DNA of 64,000 nt from Parafrankia irregularis (lineage in GTDB: Bacteria; Actinomycetota; Actinomycetes; Frankiales; Frankiaceae), in the NCBI RefSeq assembly GCF_001536285.1, contig NZ_FAOZ01000003.1, positions 465,503 through 529,502 of the forward strand. The letters run 5' to 3'. The position numbers and the translations under genes were made by a program. Below are positions 9,833 through 18,681 of this stretch, in pieces. Position 1 is the first letter of the stretch. Each line of letters starts with the position of its first letter. The notes under the pieces were generated by a model. That model was not told where the DNA came from. It worked only from the letters and a program-made list of their open reading frames with translations, and ran no database searches.

Positions 9833-9850
9833 CACTAGCGCCCGCTAGTG
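9833..9850. promoter_or_regulatory. Palindromic operator between xylA and the sugar-oxidation operon
   Basis: CACTAGCG-CC-CGCTAGTG is a perfect 8-base inverted repeat with a two-base gap. It lies just downstream of the predicted plus-strand -10 and within the region expected for the xylA promoter, so one bound protein could control both directions. The half-site CACTAG also occurs in the promoter spacers at 9802 and 17142. LacI- or ROK-type binding is plausible but unproven. Confidence 0.6.
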
Positions 9851-10018
9851 CTCCGGAAGACGCCGAACGAATCCCGACCACGCGAGAACGTTCGACCCGA
9901 TCGCCGCGGACCGCACGACAAGATCCGCTACCGCTGTCCGTTCCGTGATCCCGTCGGCCCGGTGGCCCGGCGAGATCGCCGGCGCCAACCGACACTCCCA
10001 CGCGGAGGACACCCTCAG

Positions 10019-11038
10019 ATGGAACTGACACGAGAATTCCTGCGGGCCGCCGGTCTGCCCGGCGAGGATCCGCGGGAGCTGCCGAGCAGCATCGGGCGCT
10101 TCCCTGACGGCGCGGCCTACCGGACCGAGATTCCGAGCGTCGAGGGGCCGGAGGCGCTGGCCGCGGTGCTGGCGGAGGCGGACCAGCGGGCCGTGCCGGT
10201 GCACCGCGTCTCCCAGGGCAGCGGCGGGCTGCTGCTCACCCAGGCCGAGCTGCGCACCATGGCCGAACTCGGCGCGGCAGCCGGGATCGAGGTCAGCCTG
10301 TTCGCCCGGCCGCTGGCCGGCTGGGACGTCGGCGCCGCCTCCCTCGCCCCCGGCGCCGCGGGCCTCGGGGCCCAGGCCCGCGGCGTCGAGCAGCTCGTCC
10401 ACGTGCTGGAGGACATCCGCCGGATGACCGAGGCCGGAATCCGCGGGACCCTGGTGACAGACCTCGGTGTGCTGTCGATCGCCGCGCAGATGCGAGCCGC
10501 CGGGGAACTGCCCGCCGATCTACGTTTCAAGACCAGCGTGCAGATGGGGCTGGCGAACCCGGCCTCGATCCGGATCGCCGCCCGGCTGGGCGCCGACTCG
10601 TACAACGTCCCGACCGACCTGTCACTCGCGCAGATCGCGGCGGTGCGCGCCGCGGTGGACATCCCGATCGACCTGTACGTGGAAGCGCCCGACGACCTCG
10701 GCGGCTTCGTGCGGCATTTCGAGATCGCCGAGATCGTCCGCGTCGCCGCGCCGGTCTACCTGAAGTTCGGGCTGCGGGGCGCCCCCAACATCTACCCAGC
10801 AGGGACGCATCTGACCGCCACGGCGATCGCACTCGGCCGTGAACGGGTCCGCCGGGCCGAGATCGGCCTGGAACTCCTTCACCGCTACGCACCCGACCTG
10901 GCGTCCGCCGGTTCGGTGCTGCCCGCCGCCGACCTGGCCGTGCCGGCACCAACCACCGAGGCAACCACGGCACCGACCAGTCAGCCGGTGCCGACCACCG
11001 AGCCGTCCTCGACCCACACCCCGGCGGTGGCACGATGA
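10019..11038 (+). CDS. Peptidase U32-like / TIM-barrel protein of unknown function
   Basis: A 339-residue protein starting at an ATG nine bases after GGAGGA. The pattern of beta strands and helices (VPVHRVSQGSGG, IEVSLFARP, LRFKTSVQMGLANP, DSYNVPTDLSLAQI, PIDLYVEAPDDLGG) suggests a TIM barrel resembling U32-family proteins; I see no certain catalytic set. The last 40 residues are Pro/Thr/Ala-rich and look disordered. It overlaps the dehydratase gene by four bases, so it belongs to the sugar-acid operon and may be an aldolase-like or accessory enzyme rather than a protease. Confidence 0.6.
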   Translation: MELTREFLRAAGLPGEDPRELPSSIGRFPDGAAYRTEIPSVEGPEALAAVLAEADQRAVPVHRVSQGSGGLLLTQAELRTMAELGAAAGIEVSLFARPLAGWDVGAASLAPGAAGLGAQARGVEQLVHVLEDIRRMTEAGIRGTLVTDLGVLSIAAQMRAAGELPADLRFKTSVQMGLANPASIRIAARLGADSYNVPTDLSLAQIAAVRAAVDIPIDLYVEAPDDLGGFVRHFEIAEIVRVAAPVYLKFGLRGAPNIYPAGTHLTATAIALGRERVRRAEIGLELLHRYAPDLASAGSVLPAADLAVPAPTTEATTAPTSQPVPTTEPSSTHTPAVAR

Positions 11039-12219
11039 AAATCGCGCAGTTGGAGACGTTCGTCCTCGGCACCCCCTGGCGTGACCTGACCTACGTGCGG
11101 CTGCGCACCGACGACGGCCTGGTCGGCGTCGGTGAGACACGCATGCTCGGCCACACCCGCGCGCTGCTGGGCTATCTGGCCGAGGCCGGCGACAACCACG
11201 TCCTCGGCTCCGACCCGTTCGACATCGAGTCTCTTGTCGGCCGGATGAAACGCGGCGACTACGGCCGCGCCGGCGAGATCGTCATGTCCGGCATCGCCTG
11301 TGTCGAGATGGCCTGCTGGGACATCGTCGGCAAGGCACTCGGGCAACCCGTCTGGCGGCTGCTCGGCGGTGCGGTCCGCGACCGGATCAAGGCCTACGCC
11401 AACGGCTGGTACACCGTCGAGCGCACCCCGGAGGAGTTCCACGCCGCCGCCCGCCGGGTCGTGGAACGCGGCTACCAGGCTCTCAAGTTCGACCCGTTCG
11501 GCCCCGGCTGGGCCGAACTCGAACCCGCCGAGCGACGCCGCTCGATCAGCCTCGTCGAAGCCGTCCGCGACGCCGTCGGCCCGGACGTCGAGATCCTCGT
11601 CGAGATGCACGGCCGGTTCTCACCCCACGAGGCCATCCGGATCTCCGCCGCGGTCGCGGAGTTCGAACCGTCGTGGGTCGAGGAGCCGGTACCACCGGAG
11701 AACCTTCGCGCGCTGGCCAAGGCCGCCGCCGGCATCGCGCTGCCCGTCGCCACCGGCGAACGCATCCACGACCGGATCGAATACCGCGAACTGTTCGACC
11801 TCGGCGCCGCCGACATCATCCAGCCCGACATCGGCCACCTCGGCGGCATCGCCGAAACCCGCAAACTCGCCGCCACCGCCGAGACCCACTACATCCTCGT
11901 CGCCCCGCACAACGTCGGCGGCCCAGTCCTCACCGCCGCCAACCTCCACCTCGCCGCCACCACCCCCAACTTCAAGATCCAGGAACACTTCAACGACTTC
12001 GCCGACGAGGAGGTCAAACTGGCAGCCCCCGGATGCCCGCCCGTCGTCGACGGCTACTTCGCCCTGCCCACCGCACCCGGCCTCGGAGTGGAACTCGACA
12101 TCGACTTCATCCGCGACCGGCCCTCCCAGGGCGCCCACTTCGACCTCTATCAGGAAGGCTGGGAACTGCGCGGGACCCGGCCGGCAAGAGGTCCCGCCGC
12201 GGCCGGCCGAACACCGTGA
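11035..12219 (+). CDS. Enolase-superfamily sugar-acid dehydratase (mandelate racemase/galactonate dehydratase-like)
   Basis: A 394-residue enolase-superfamily protein that should dehydrate an aldonic acid to a 2-keto-3-deoxy acid. An N-terminal capping domain precedes the barrel. Metal ligands are readable as Glu in LVEMHGRF, Glu in VEEPVPPE and Glu in ATGERI; the HGRF histidine and the APHNVGGP histidine match the acid/base residues of galactonate dehydratases. In that family the first ligand position is usually Asp, here Glu. Coupled by ATGA to the upstream gene and by GTGA to the dehydrogenase downstream. Exact sugar unknown. Confidence 0.85.
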   Translation: MKIAQLETFVLGTPWRDLTYVRLRTDDGLVGVGETRMLGHTRALLGYLAEAGDNHVLGSDPFDIESLVGRMKRGDYGRAGEIVMSGIACVEMACWDIVGKALGQPVWRLLGGAVRDRIKAYANGWYTVERTPEEFHAAARRVVERGYQALKFDPFGPGWAELEPAERRRSISLVEAVRDAVGPDVEILVEMHGRFSPHEAIRISAAVAEFEPSWVEEPVPPENLRALAKAAAGIALPVATGERIHDRIEYRELFDLGAADIIQPDIGHLGGIAETRKLAATAETHYILVAPHNVGGPVLTAANLHLAATTPNFKIQEHFNDFADEEVKLAAPGCPPVVDGYFALPTAPGLGVELDIDFIRDRPSQGAHFDLYQEGWELRGTRPARGPAAAGRTP

Positions 12220-13229
12220 CCACCGTCTGGATCGACAGCCCCGGTCATCTCGCCCTGCGCGCGTCCACGCCCGCCGCCCCAGGCCCGGGAGAGGCCCTGG
12301 TCCGGGTCGCCTGGGCCGGCATCTGCGGGTCCGACCGGGAGATCCTGCGCGGCACCCGCCCGGCCTCCTACGTCACCTACCCTGTCGTGCCAGGCCACGA
12401 ATGGTCCGGCACCGTGACAGCCGTCGGGCCCGGCGTGGACGGAGCGCTGGTCGGCCGCGCCGTCGTCGGTGAAGGATTCCGTGCCTGCCGGATGTGTGGG
12501 CCCTGCTGGCAAGGCGACACCAACCTCTGCGACGGCCCCTACGACGAGACCGGGTTCACCCGGGCCGGAGCCTGGGCCGACGAACTGGTCGTACCGGCAG
12601 CCCTGCTGCACCCCCTGCCGGACGGCACCGACCTGCGAGCAGCCGCCGTCCTGGAGCCGGCGGCCTGCTCCGCCGCCGCCTGCCTGCGCGCCGCACCCGT
12701 GCCCGGCACGCGCATCGCCGTCGTCGGCGCCGGCACGCTCGGCCTGCTCGCCCTGCAGCTCCTCGCCGCCGGCGGGCCGGACGAACTGATCGCGATCGAT
12801 CCGCGCTCCGGCCGGGACGAGCTGGCCACGGCCTGCGGCGCCACCGCGACGATCAGCCCACTGCAGGCAGGAGCTCAGCCCTGGCGAGGCCGCTTCGACG
12901 CCGTGGTCGAAACCGCCGGCGCACCCGGCAGCGCACTACTCGCCACCACGCTCGCCCGCCGCGGCGCGACGGTCGTCCTCACCGGCCTGGCCGCCCGCGA
13001 CGACAGCCCACTCCCCCCGATCGACCTGGTCACCAACCAGCTGACAGTCCACACCGTCTTCGGAGCACCGTCCCGTGCCTGGACTCACGCGGTCCGTGCG
13101 TTCACCAGCGGGATGCTGCGGCCCGACCTCGTCATCAGCCACGACCTCCCCCTGCGCGACGTCGACCGTGCCTTCGAACTCCTCGACGGCGGCGGGCCCG
13201 GGGTGACCAAGATCCTGCTCAGCCCGTAG
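12216..13229 (+). CDS. Zinc-dependent alcohol/sugar dehydrogenase (MDR family)
   Basis: A 337-residue medium-chain dehydrogenase. The catalytic zinc site is represented by GICGSD and GHEWSG; the structural zinc lobe by four cysteines in CRMCGPCWQGDTNLC; and the Rossmann fold by AVVGAGTLGLLALQLL. It probably oxidises a sugar or polyol, or reduces an aldehyde, in the same operon. The GTG at 12216 overlaps the dehydratase stop by four bases; an upstream extension would lie inside that gene and is not credible. Confidence 0.87.
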   Translation: MTTVWIDSPGHLALRASTPAAPGPGEALVRVAWAGICGSDREILRGTRPASYVTYPVVPGHEWSGTVTAVGPGVDGALVGRAVVGEGFRACRMCGPCWQGDTNLCDGPYDETGFTRAGAWADELVVPAALLHPLPDGTDLRAAAVLEPAACSAAACLRAAPVPGTRIAVVGAGTLGLLALQLLAAGGPDELIAIDPRSGRDELATACGATATISPLQAGAQPWRGRFDAVVETAGAPGSALLATTLARRGATVVLTGLAARDDSPLPPIDLVTNQLTVHTVFGAPSRAWTHAVRAFTSGMLRPDLVISHDLPLRDVDRAFELLDGGGPGVTKILLSP

Positions 13230-13269
13230 CCCAGCCCGTCGTTCCACCGCGACAGACCGAGAGCTCCTG

Positions 13270-14799
13270 ATGCCCCCCTCGAAAGCGCCCACCCCGCCGA
13301 CCGAACCGTCCGCCACGACACCGGAGGCACTCGAGCGGATACTCGCCGCCGCCTCGGCCGCGGCCGCCCCCTACGGCGCGCTCTCCCCCCAGGACCGGGC
13401 CCGCATGCTGCGCGAGGTCGCCGCCGCTCTCGACGCCGACACCGACGCGCTGGTCGGCCTGGCCGGTGAGGAGACGCGGCTGCCCGAGCCGCGGCTGCGG
13501 GGCGAGCTCGTGCGCACCACGTTCCAGCTCCGGCTGTTCGCCGACCTGCTCGATGACGGCGCCTACCTGGAAGCGGCCCTCGACGCCCCTGACTCGGGCT
13601 GGCCGACCGGGCCCCGCCCGGACCTGCGGCGCATGCTCGTTCCGGTGGGTCCGGTGATCGTCTTCGCCGCGTCGAACTTCCCGTTCGCGTTCAGCGTCGC
13701 CGGTGGCGACACCGCCGCCGCCCTCGCCGCCGGCTGCCCGGTACTACTCAAAGCACACCCCGGGCACCCCGAGCTGTCGCGGCACACCGCCCGCCTGGTG
13801 ACGGAGGCGCTCGCCGGCGCCGGCGCGCCCGGCGGGGTCTTCGCGCTCGTCGAAGGCGACACCGCCGGCCGCGACGCCCTCGTCGACCCGCGGGTCCGGG
13901 CCGGCGCGTTCACCGGATCCCTCCGGGTCGGGCGGCTGCTGTTCGACCTCGCCGCCGGCAGGCCGGACCCGGTCCCCTTCTACGGCGAGCTGGGCAGCAT
14001 CAACCCCGTCTTCGTCACCCCGGGCGCGGCCCATAGCCGCGGAGCCGAGATCTGGGCGGGCTACGTCGAGTCCTTCGCCCTCGGCGCCGGCCAGTTCTGC
14101 ACCAAGCCGGGGCTCCTGCTGGCCCCGGCCGGCGCGGCCGAAGACGCACTGACCGCGGCGCTGTCCGGGCGAGCCGGTGCGCCGCTGCTCAACGAGCGCA
14201 TCGAGCACGGCTTCCAGGCGGGCCTGGGCACGCTGACCGGGCATCCGGCGGTGCGAGTGCTCACCGCCGGCGACGCAGCGGGTGGCACGGCGGGCGCGGT
14301 CAGGCCCTCGCTGCTCGCCACCACCGCGCGCGACCTGCTCGCCGACCTCGACGTCATCGGCGCCGAGGTCTTCGGCCCCGCGTCCGTCCTGGTCACCTAC
14401 ACGGACCCGGCCGAGCTGACCGCGGTCGCGGGGGCCATCCAGGGCCAGCTGACCGCGACCGTCCACGGCGACGCCGACGACCCCGTGGACGCCGCCCTCA
14501 GCCGGGACCTGCTTCGCGAGCTGTCCCGGCGGGCCGGCCGGGTGCTCTGGAACGGCTGGCCGACCGGCGTCTCGGTCACCCACGCGATGACCCACGGCGG
14601 CCCCTACCCCGCGACCACCTCGACGTTCACCTCCGTCGGGACGACGTCGATCGGCCGTTTCCTCCGCCCGGTCACCTACCAGGGGGTTCCGGACGCGCTG
14701 CTGCCGGCGGCGCTGCGCGACGCCAACCCGTGGAAGCTGCCGCGGCGACACGACGGCCGGCCGGCCATCCCGGATGACACCGGCCCGGCCCGGGCATGA
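13270..14799 (+). CDS. NAD(P)-dependent aldehyde dehydrogenase, alpha-ketoglutarate-semialdehyde type
   Basis: A 509-residue ALDH. The catalytic cysteine is Cys 277 in GQFCTKPG and the general base Glu 240 in FYGELGSINP; ASNFPFAFS gives the oxyanion region. FYGELGSINP and GQFCTKPG are characteristic of the ketoglutarate-semialdehyde dehydrogenase branch that ends Weimberg-type pentose or hexarate oxidation. It lies 40 bases after the alcohol dehydrogenase and overlaps the lactonase by four bases. It gives the operon its most specific clue: sugar acid to 2-oxoglutarate. Confidence 0.85.
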   Translation: MPPSKAPTPPTEPSATTPEALERILAAASAAAAPYGALSPQDRARMLREVAAALDADTDALVGLAGEETRLPEPRLRGELVRTTFQLRLFADLLDDGAYLEAALDAPDSGWPTGPRPDLRRMLVPVGPVIVFAASNFPFAFSVAGGDTAAALAAGCPVLLKAHPGHPELSRHTARLVTEALAGAGAPGGVFALVEGDTAGRDALVDPRVRAGAFTGSLRVGRLLFDLAAGRPDPVPFYGELGSINPVFVTPGAAHSRGAEIWAGYVESFALGAGQFCTKPGLLLAPAGAAEDALTAALSGRAGAPLLNERIEHGFQAGLGTLTGHPAVRVLTAGDAAGGTAGAVRPSLLATTARDLLADLDVIGAEVFGPASVLVTYTDPAELTAVAGAIQGQLTATVHGDADDPVDAALSRDLLRELSRRAGRVLWNGWPTGVSVTHAMTHGGPYPATTSTFTSVGTTSIGRFLRPVTYQGVPDALLPAALRDANPWKLPRRHDGRPAIPDDTGPARA

Positions 14800-15743
14800 C
14801 CGGGATCCACCAGGTGACCGGGCCGGTCACCCGCCACGGGGAGGGCCCGGTGTGGGTGCCGTCCTGGGGCGGCCTGCACCTCGTCGACATGCTTGCCGGC
14901 GACGTCCTCGCGCTCGACACCGAGACCGGCGCGGTCGGCCGCCACCACGTCGGCACCGTCGCCGCGGCCGTGCGTCCCAGGGCGGGCGGCGGCGCGGTTC
15001 TCGCGCTCGAACGCGGCTTCGCGCTGCTCGACCCGCCGCCGACGGCGCCACTCACTCCGCCGGGGCCGCCAACGGGACCGCCCGCCCTGCCGAGGTCGCC
15101 TGCCTCACCGTTCCAGGCCGGCCCGGCGGCCGCCGCGAAACCGCGTCTCCTCCCCGAGCTGTGGCCCGCCGATCGGGGGCTGCGGATGAACGACGGCGGC
15201 TGTGACCCGGACGGGCGCTTCTACTGCGGTTCGATGGCGTACGACGAGGCCACAGGCGCCGGCGCACTCCACCGGCTCGATCCCGACGGCACCACCACTG
15301 TCGTCCTGTCCGGAGTGACGATCTCGAACGGACTGGTGTGGAGCCCGGACGGCAGCAGAGCTCACTATGTGGACACACCCACCGGCGGCATCGACGTCTT
15401 CGACTACGACCCCGACACCGGTCTCACCGGTCGGCGGCCGTGGGCAGCCGTGCCGCGGGGAAAGCCGGACGGACTCGCCGTCGACGCCGAGGGCGGTGTG
15501 TGGGCGGCGCTGTGGGGCGGCGCGGCGATCTGCCGGTACACGGCGGCCGGTGACCTCGACGAGGTGATCGCCCTACCGGTCCCGCAGGTCACGGCGTGTG
15601 CGTTCGGTGGCGCCGACCTCGCGACCCTTTACGTGACGACGTCGACGCTTCGCACGGACCTCGAGCGATATCCGACCGCCGGCGCCGTCTACGCCGTGGA
15701 TGTGGGGATCCGCGGACTCCCCGTGCTGCCTTTCACGGGTTAG
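14796..15743 (+). CDS. SMP-30/gluconolactonase family sugar lactonase
   Basis: A 315-residue beta-propeller hydrolase that opens aldonolactones. Metal ligands expected for the family are visible: Glu in GEGPVW, Asn in ISNGLVWSPDG and Asp in GKPDGLAVD; the LRMNDGGCDPDGRFYCGSM segment is also diagnostic. A Pro-rich insertion of about 40 residues (PPTAPLTPPGPP region) interrupts the propeller and is unusual. Coupled by ATGA to the aldehyde dehydrogenase. It supplies the lactonase step of the oxidative sugar pathway. Confidence 0.87.
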   Translation: MTGIHQVTGPVTRHGEGPVWVPSWGGLHLVDMLAGDVLALDTETGAVGRHHVGTVAAAVRPRAGGGAVLALERGFALLDPPPTAPLTPPGPPTGPPALPRSPASPFQAGPAAAAKPRLLPELWPADRGLRMNDGGCDPDGRFYCGSMAYDEATGAGALHRLDPDGTTTVVLSGVTISNGLVWSPDGSRAHYVDTPTGGIDVFDYDPDTGLTGRRPWAAVPRGKPDGLAVDAEGGVWAALWGGAAICRYTAAGDLDEVIALPVPQVTACAFGGADLATLYVTTSTLRTDLERYPTAGAVYAVDVGIRGLPVLPFTG

Positions 15744-15783
15744 CGCAGACAGCAACCTCCATCTGTCCGAGAGGTCTGACGAC

Positions 15784-17007
15784 ATGAGCACATTCCCCGA
15801 GAACTTCCTCTGGGGTGCGGCGACCGCGCCGCACCAGGTCGAGGGCGGCAACGTCGGTTCCGACATGTGGCGCAGCGAATGGGCGAAGAACTCCCGGTTC
15901 GCCGAGCCCTCAGGCGACGCCTGCGACCACTACCACCGGTATCCGGAGGACATCGCCACCCTGGCCGGTCTCGGCCTGAACGCCTACCGCTTCGGGGTCG
16001 AGTGGGCGCGGATCGAGCCCGAGGAAGGCTATTTCTCGCGCGCCGCGCTCGACCACTACCGACGGATGGTCGGCACCTGCCTCGAGCACGGCGTCACTCC
16101 GGTCGTGACCTACAACCACTTCTCGACCCCGTGGTGGTTCGCCGAGGCGGGAGGCTGGACGAATCCCACGGCGGCAGACCGGTTCGCCCGGTATGCGGGT
16201 CGGGTGACCGAGCACATCGGTGACCTGGTGCCCTGGGTGTGCACGTTCAACGAGCCGAACGTCATCTCGCTGATGGTGCATCTCGGCATCATCCCGGCCG
16301 CGTCCCGCGAAGACGCCCTCGGCCTGGCGGCCAGCAGGCAGCCCGAGGATACGGGCACGGCGGGAGCGGGCGCGGCGTGGGCCGCCCCCGCCGTCGAGGT
16401 GATGGCGAACGCGCATCGCAAGGCCGTGGAGGCGATCAAGTCCGGGCCGGGGAACCCCGCCGTCGGCTGGACGCTGGCCCTCATCGATCTGCAGCCCGCC
16501 GACGGCGGCGAACAACGCTGGCAGGCCGTTCGCCAGGCCGCCCTCCTCGACTGGCTCCACGTCTCCCGCGACGACGACTTCATCGGTGTCCAGACCTACA
16601 CCCGCGAACGCATCGGCCCCGACGGCGTCCTGCCTGTTCCCGGCGGGGCCCCCACCACCCAGACCGGATGGGAGGTCTACCCCGAGGCGCTGGGCCACAC
16701 CGTCCGCCTCGCCGCACAGCACACCGGGGTGCCCGTCCTGGTCACCGAGAACGGCATGGCCACCGACGATGACGACGCCCGGATCACCTACACGACCGCC
16801 GCCCTCGAGGGGCTCGCCGGTGCCATCGCCGACGGTGTCGACGTCCGCGGCTACCTGCACTGGACGCTGCTCGACAACTTCGAGTGGACGTCCGGCTATC
16901 AGATGACCTTCGGACTCGTCGCCGTCGACCGCACCACCTTCGCCCGCACCGTCAAGCCCTCCGCCCGATGGCTCGGCAAGATCGCCCGCGCCGGCGGACC
17001 CGCCTGA
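15784..17007 (+). CDS. Glycoside hydrolase family 1 beta-glucosidase
   Basis: A 407-residue GH1 enzyme. Acid/base Glu 157 in TFNEPN and nucleophile Glu 322 in VTENGMA are intact, and the end DNFEWTSGYQMTFGL is typical. The ATG at 15784 has GAGAGG nine bases upstream. It closes the sugar operon and would release glucose or a related sugar from aryl glycosides. Slightly shorter than typical GH1 enzymes (about 440-480). No signal peptide. Confidence 0.93.
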   Translation: MSTFPENFLWGAATAPHQVEGGNVGSDMWRSEWAKNSRFAEPSGDACDHYHRYPEDIATLAGLGLNAYRFGVEWARIEPEEGYFSRAALDHYRRMVGTCLEHGVTPVVTYNHFSTPWWFAEAGGWTNPTAADRFARYAGRVTEHIGDLVPWVCTFNEPNVISLMVHLGIIPAASREDALGLAASRQPEDTGTAGAGAAWAAPAVEVMANAHRKAVEAIKSGPGNPAVGWTLALIDLQPADGGEQRWQAVRQAALLDWLHVSRDDDFIGVQTYTRERIGPDGVLPVPGGAPTTQTGWEVYPEALGHTVRLAAQHTGVPVLVTENGMATDDDDARITYTTAALEGLAGAIADGVDVRGYLHWTLLDNFEWTSGYQMTFGLVAVDRTTFARTVKPSARWLGKIARAGGPA

Positions 17008-17131
17008 ATCGACGGCTGCACCCCGCCCGCGGCGGAAACACCGACGCCGGCCTGACCTGGCGACCGTCCATCCGTAGACGCCCGCGCTGAAGGGGATGGA
17101 GAACTGGGACGAACAGCGGCGCCCAACCAGT

Positions 17132-17163
17132 AACTTGCGCGCACTAGTGCTCTGCATTAGGCT
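17132..17163 (+). promoter_or_regulatory. Predicted promoter/operator upstream of the PhyH-exporter operon
   Basis: TTGCGC (17135-17140), 17 bases, then TAGGCT (17158-17163). The spacer starts with the 10-base palindrome GCACTAGTGC (17141-17150). The 17 bases from 17132 match those at 9792 with a single difference in the same promoter position, suggesting co-regulation with the sugar operon. The 5' leader would be about 250 bases; I see no other gene in 17164-17424. Confidence 0.5.
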
Positions 17164-17424
17164 CCTACATGTTCCGCGGTGGGTGCACAGGCCAGGGTTC
17201 AGTCCCACAGACATGCCGATTGTCGAGCCGTGCCGCCGGACCGTGTTGATCGACAGTGGACGCGGATTTCGGTTTGCCGCCGGCCGTTTCCTGATGACAT
17301 CGAGTGTCGAGCATCCTTCTCTGCGGCCCGGCTTTCCGCGGCACCGAGCAGTCCGAACAATGCGGCCCGAACGCAGAGATCAGCAGGATGCTTGTCGGCG
17401 GCACACTCCGACGGGAGAAACGTC

Positions 17425-18660
17425 ATGCCCATACCTCTGGACCGCCGTACACGCCGCGACGGCGACCTGCGCCACGTCGACATGGAGAGTTTTCTCGCCC
17501 GGGAGTTCCCGGGGCTCGTCTCGCGCCACGGCCCTCTCGTGGCACGGGGAATCGCCTCGTTGCAGGCGCCCCCGCTCTCCATCGAGATCGGCGCCGTCTC
17601 CTGGTCGTTCTCCAGTGACGGAACGACCCTGGTCGTCACCCGTGGCATCGTCGCGGGTGCTCTGGTCGTGACGCTCGACGAGGCCGGGTTCTCCGACTGG
17701 GCGCAGAACCAGCGATCGTTCAACGCGATGCTGACCGCACGCGAGCTGCGCTACCGCGACGGGTCCGAGACGGACGTCTCCGTATGGGACTCGCTCTGGC
17801 TGACGCTGCTCGAGGGCTGGCCGGTCGTGGACGACACGACCGACTTCGTTGATCGTCATGGGGCTCCGCTCGACCTCGACCGCGTCCTCACCCCGGCGGA
17901 CGACCCGGCGGACGTCGCCCACTTCCTGCGCGAGGCCGGTTACCTTCACCTGCGGGGCTGGCTGGACCCGGCGGACATGAAGGAGGTCAGCTCCGACATC
18001 GACCGGGCGCTCCCCCACTACCGTGAGGGTGACGGGCGTTCCTGGTGGGCGACCCTGGAGGACGGCAGCCGCCGCTGTGTGCGGCTCCAGGAGTTCATCG
18101 CCCGCTCCCCGGCGACCTCGGCCATCCTGCGGGACGAACGCTGGGACCAGTTACGCCGTGTGCTGGCCGGCGACGAACTCCTTGAACAGCCTCCGGTGCA
18201 CGGTCGTGGCCCCGAGGCGCTCATGAAGCCGATCGGCGTCACGGTCGGGGCCTCCGACGTGAGCTTTCATCGCGACTGCCACTTCGGCCGCCATGCGTAT
18301 CACTGCTCGAACCTGGTCGCCGGGATCGCGGTCACCGGCAGCGGCGAGGCGAACGGCCAGCTCCGCGTCATCGCCGGGTCCCACCGCGTGCTGATGCCGG
18401 TGGAGATCGCCAAGTCCCGGCCGTACCTGCCCGTCGTCGCCGTACCGACCGAGCCGGGCGACGTCACGGTGCACCTGACCTGCACCCTCCACGAGTCGAC
18501 TCCGCCCCTCGTCGCGGAGCGCCGCGTCATCTACACCGGCTTCTCCCTTGCTCCGCGCGCGGACGACGCCACCGGTGCCCGTGGTGGCGGCGGCCAGGCC
18601 CTGGCAGCGCTTCGCGAACGGATCTCCCAGATCCTTCTCGACGACGCGAGCCGGACATGA
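17425..18660 (+). CDS. Phytanoyl-CoA dioxygenase (PhyH)-like Fe(II)/2-oxoglutarate oxygenase
   Basis: A 411-residue protein. The C-terminal half has the PhyH iron triad: His 282 and Asp 284 in FHRDCH, and a distal His 356 in TLHESTPP. GVTVGASDVSFHRD and NGQLRVIAGSHR are typical of hydroxylases acting on lipids or natural products. The N-terminal 130 residues resemble an SCP2-like lipid-binding module (ALVVTLDEAGFSDW). The ATG at 17425 follows GGGAGA. It precedes an ABC exporter by about 20 bases, so the pair may modify and export a small molecule. Substrate unknown. Confidence 0.75.
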   Translation: MPIPLDRRTRRDGDLRHVDMESFLAREFPGLVSRHGPLVARGIASLQAPPLSIEIGAVSWSFSSDGTTLVVTRGIVAGALVVTLDEAGFSDWAQNQRSFNAMLTARELRYRDGSETDVSVWDSLWLTLLEGWPVVDDTTDFVDRHGAPLDLDRVLTPADDPADVAHFLREAGYLHLRGWLDPADMKEVSSDIDRALPHYREGDGRSWWATLEDGSRRCVRLQEFIARSPATSAILRDERWDQLRRVLAGDELLEQPPVHGRGPEALMKPIGVTVGASDVSFHRDCHFGRHAYHCSNLVAGIAVTGSGEANGQLRVIAGSHRVLMPVEIAKSRPYLPVVAVPTEPGDVTVHLTCTLHESTPPLVAERRVIYTGFSLAPRADDATGARGGGGQALAALRERISQILLDDASRT

Positions 18661-18681
18661 CGACGGGCAACAGGCGTCCCC

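Noticed and set aside
11300..12472. Plus-strand Ser/Pro-rich frame over the dehydratase
   Set aside because: Frameshifted image of the enolase-family gene; no domain.
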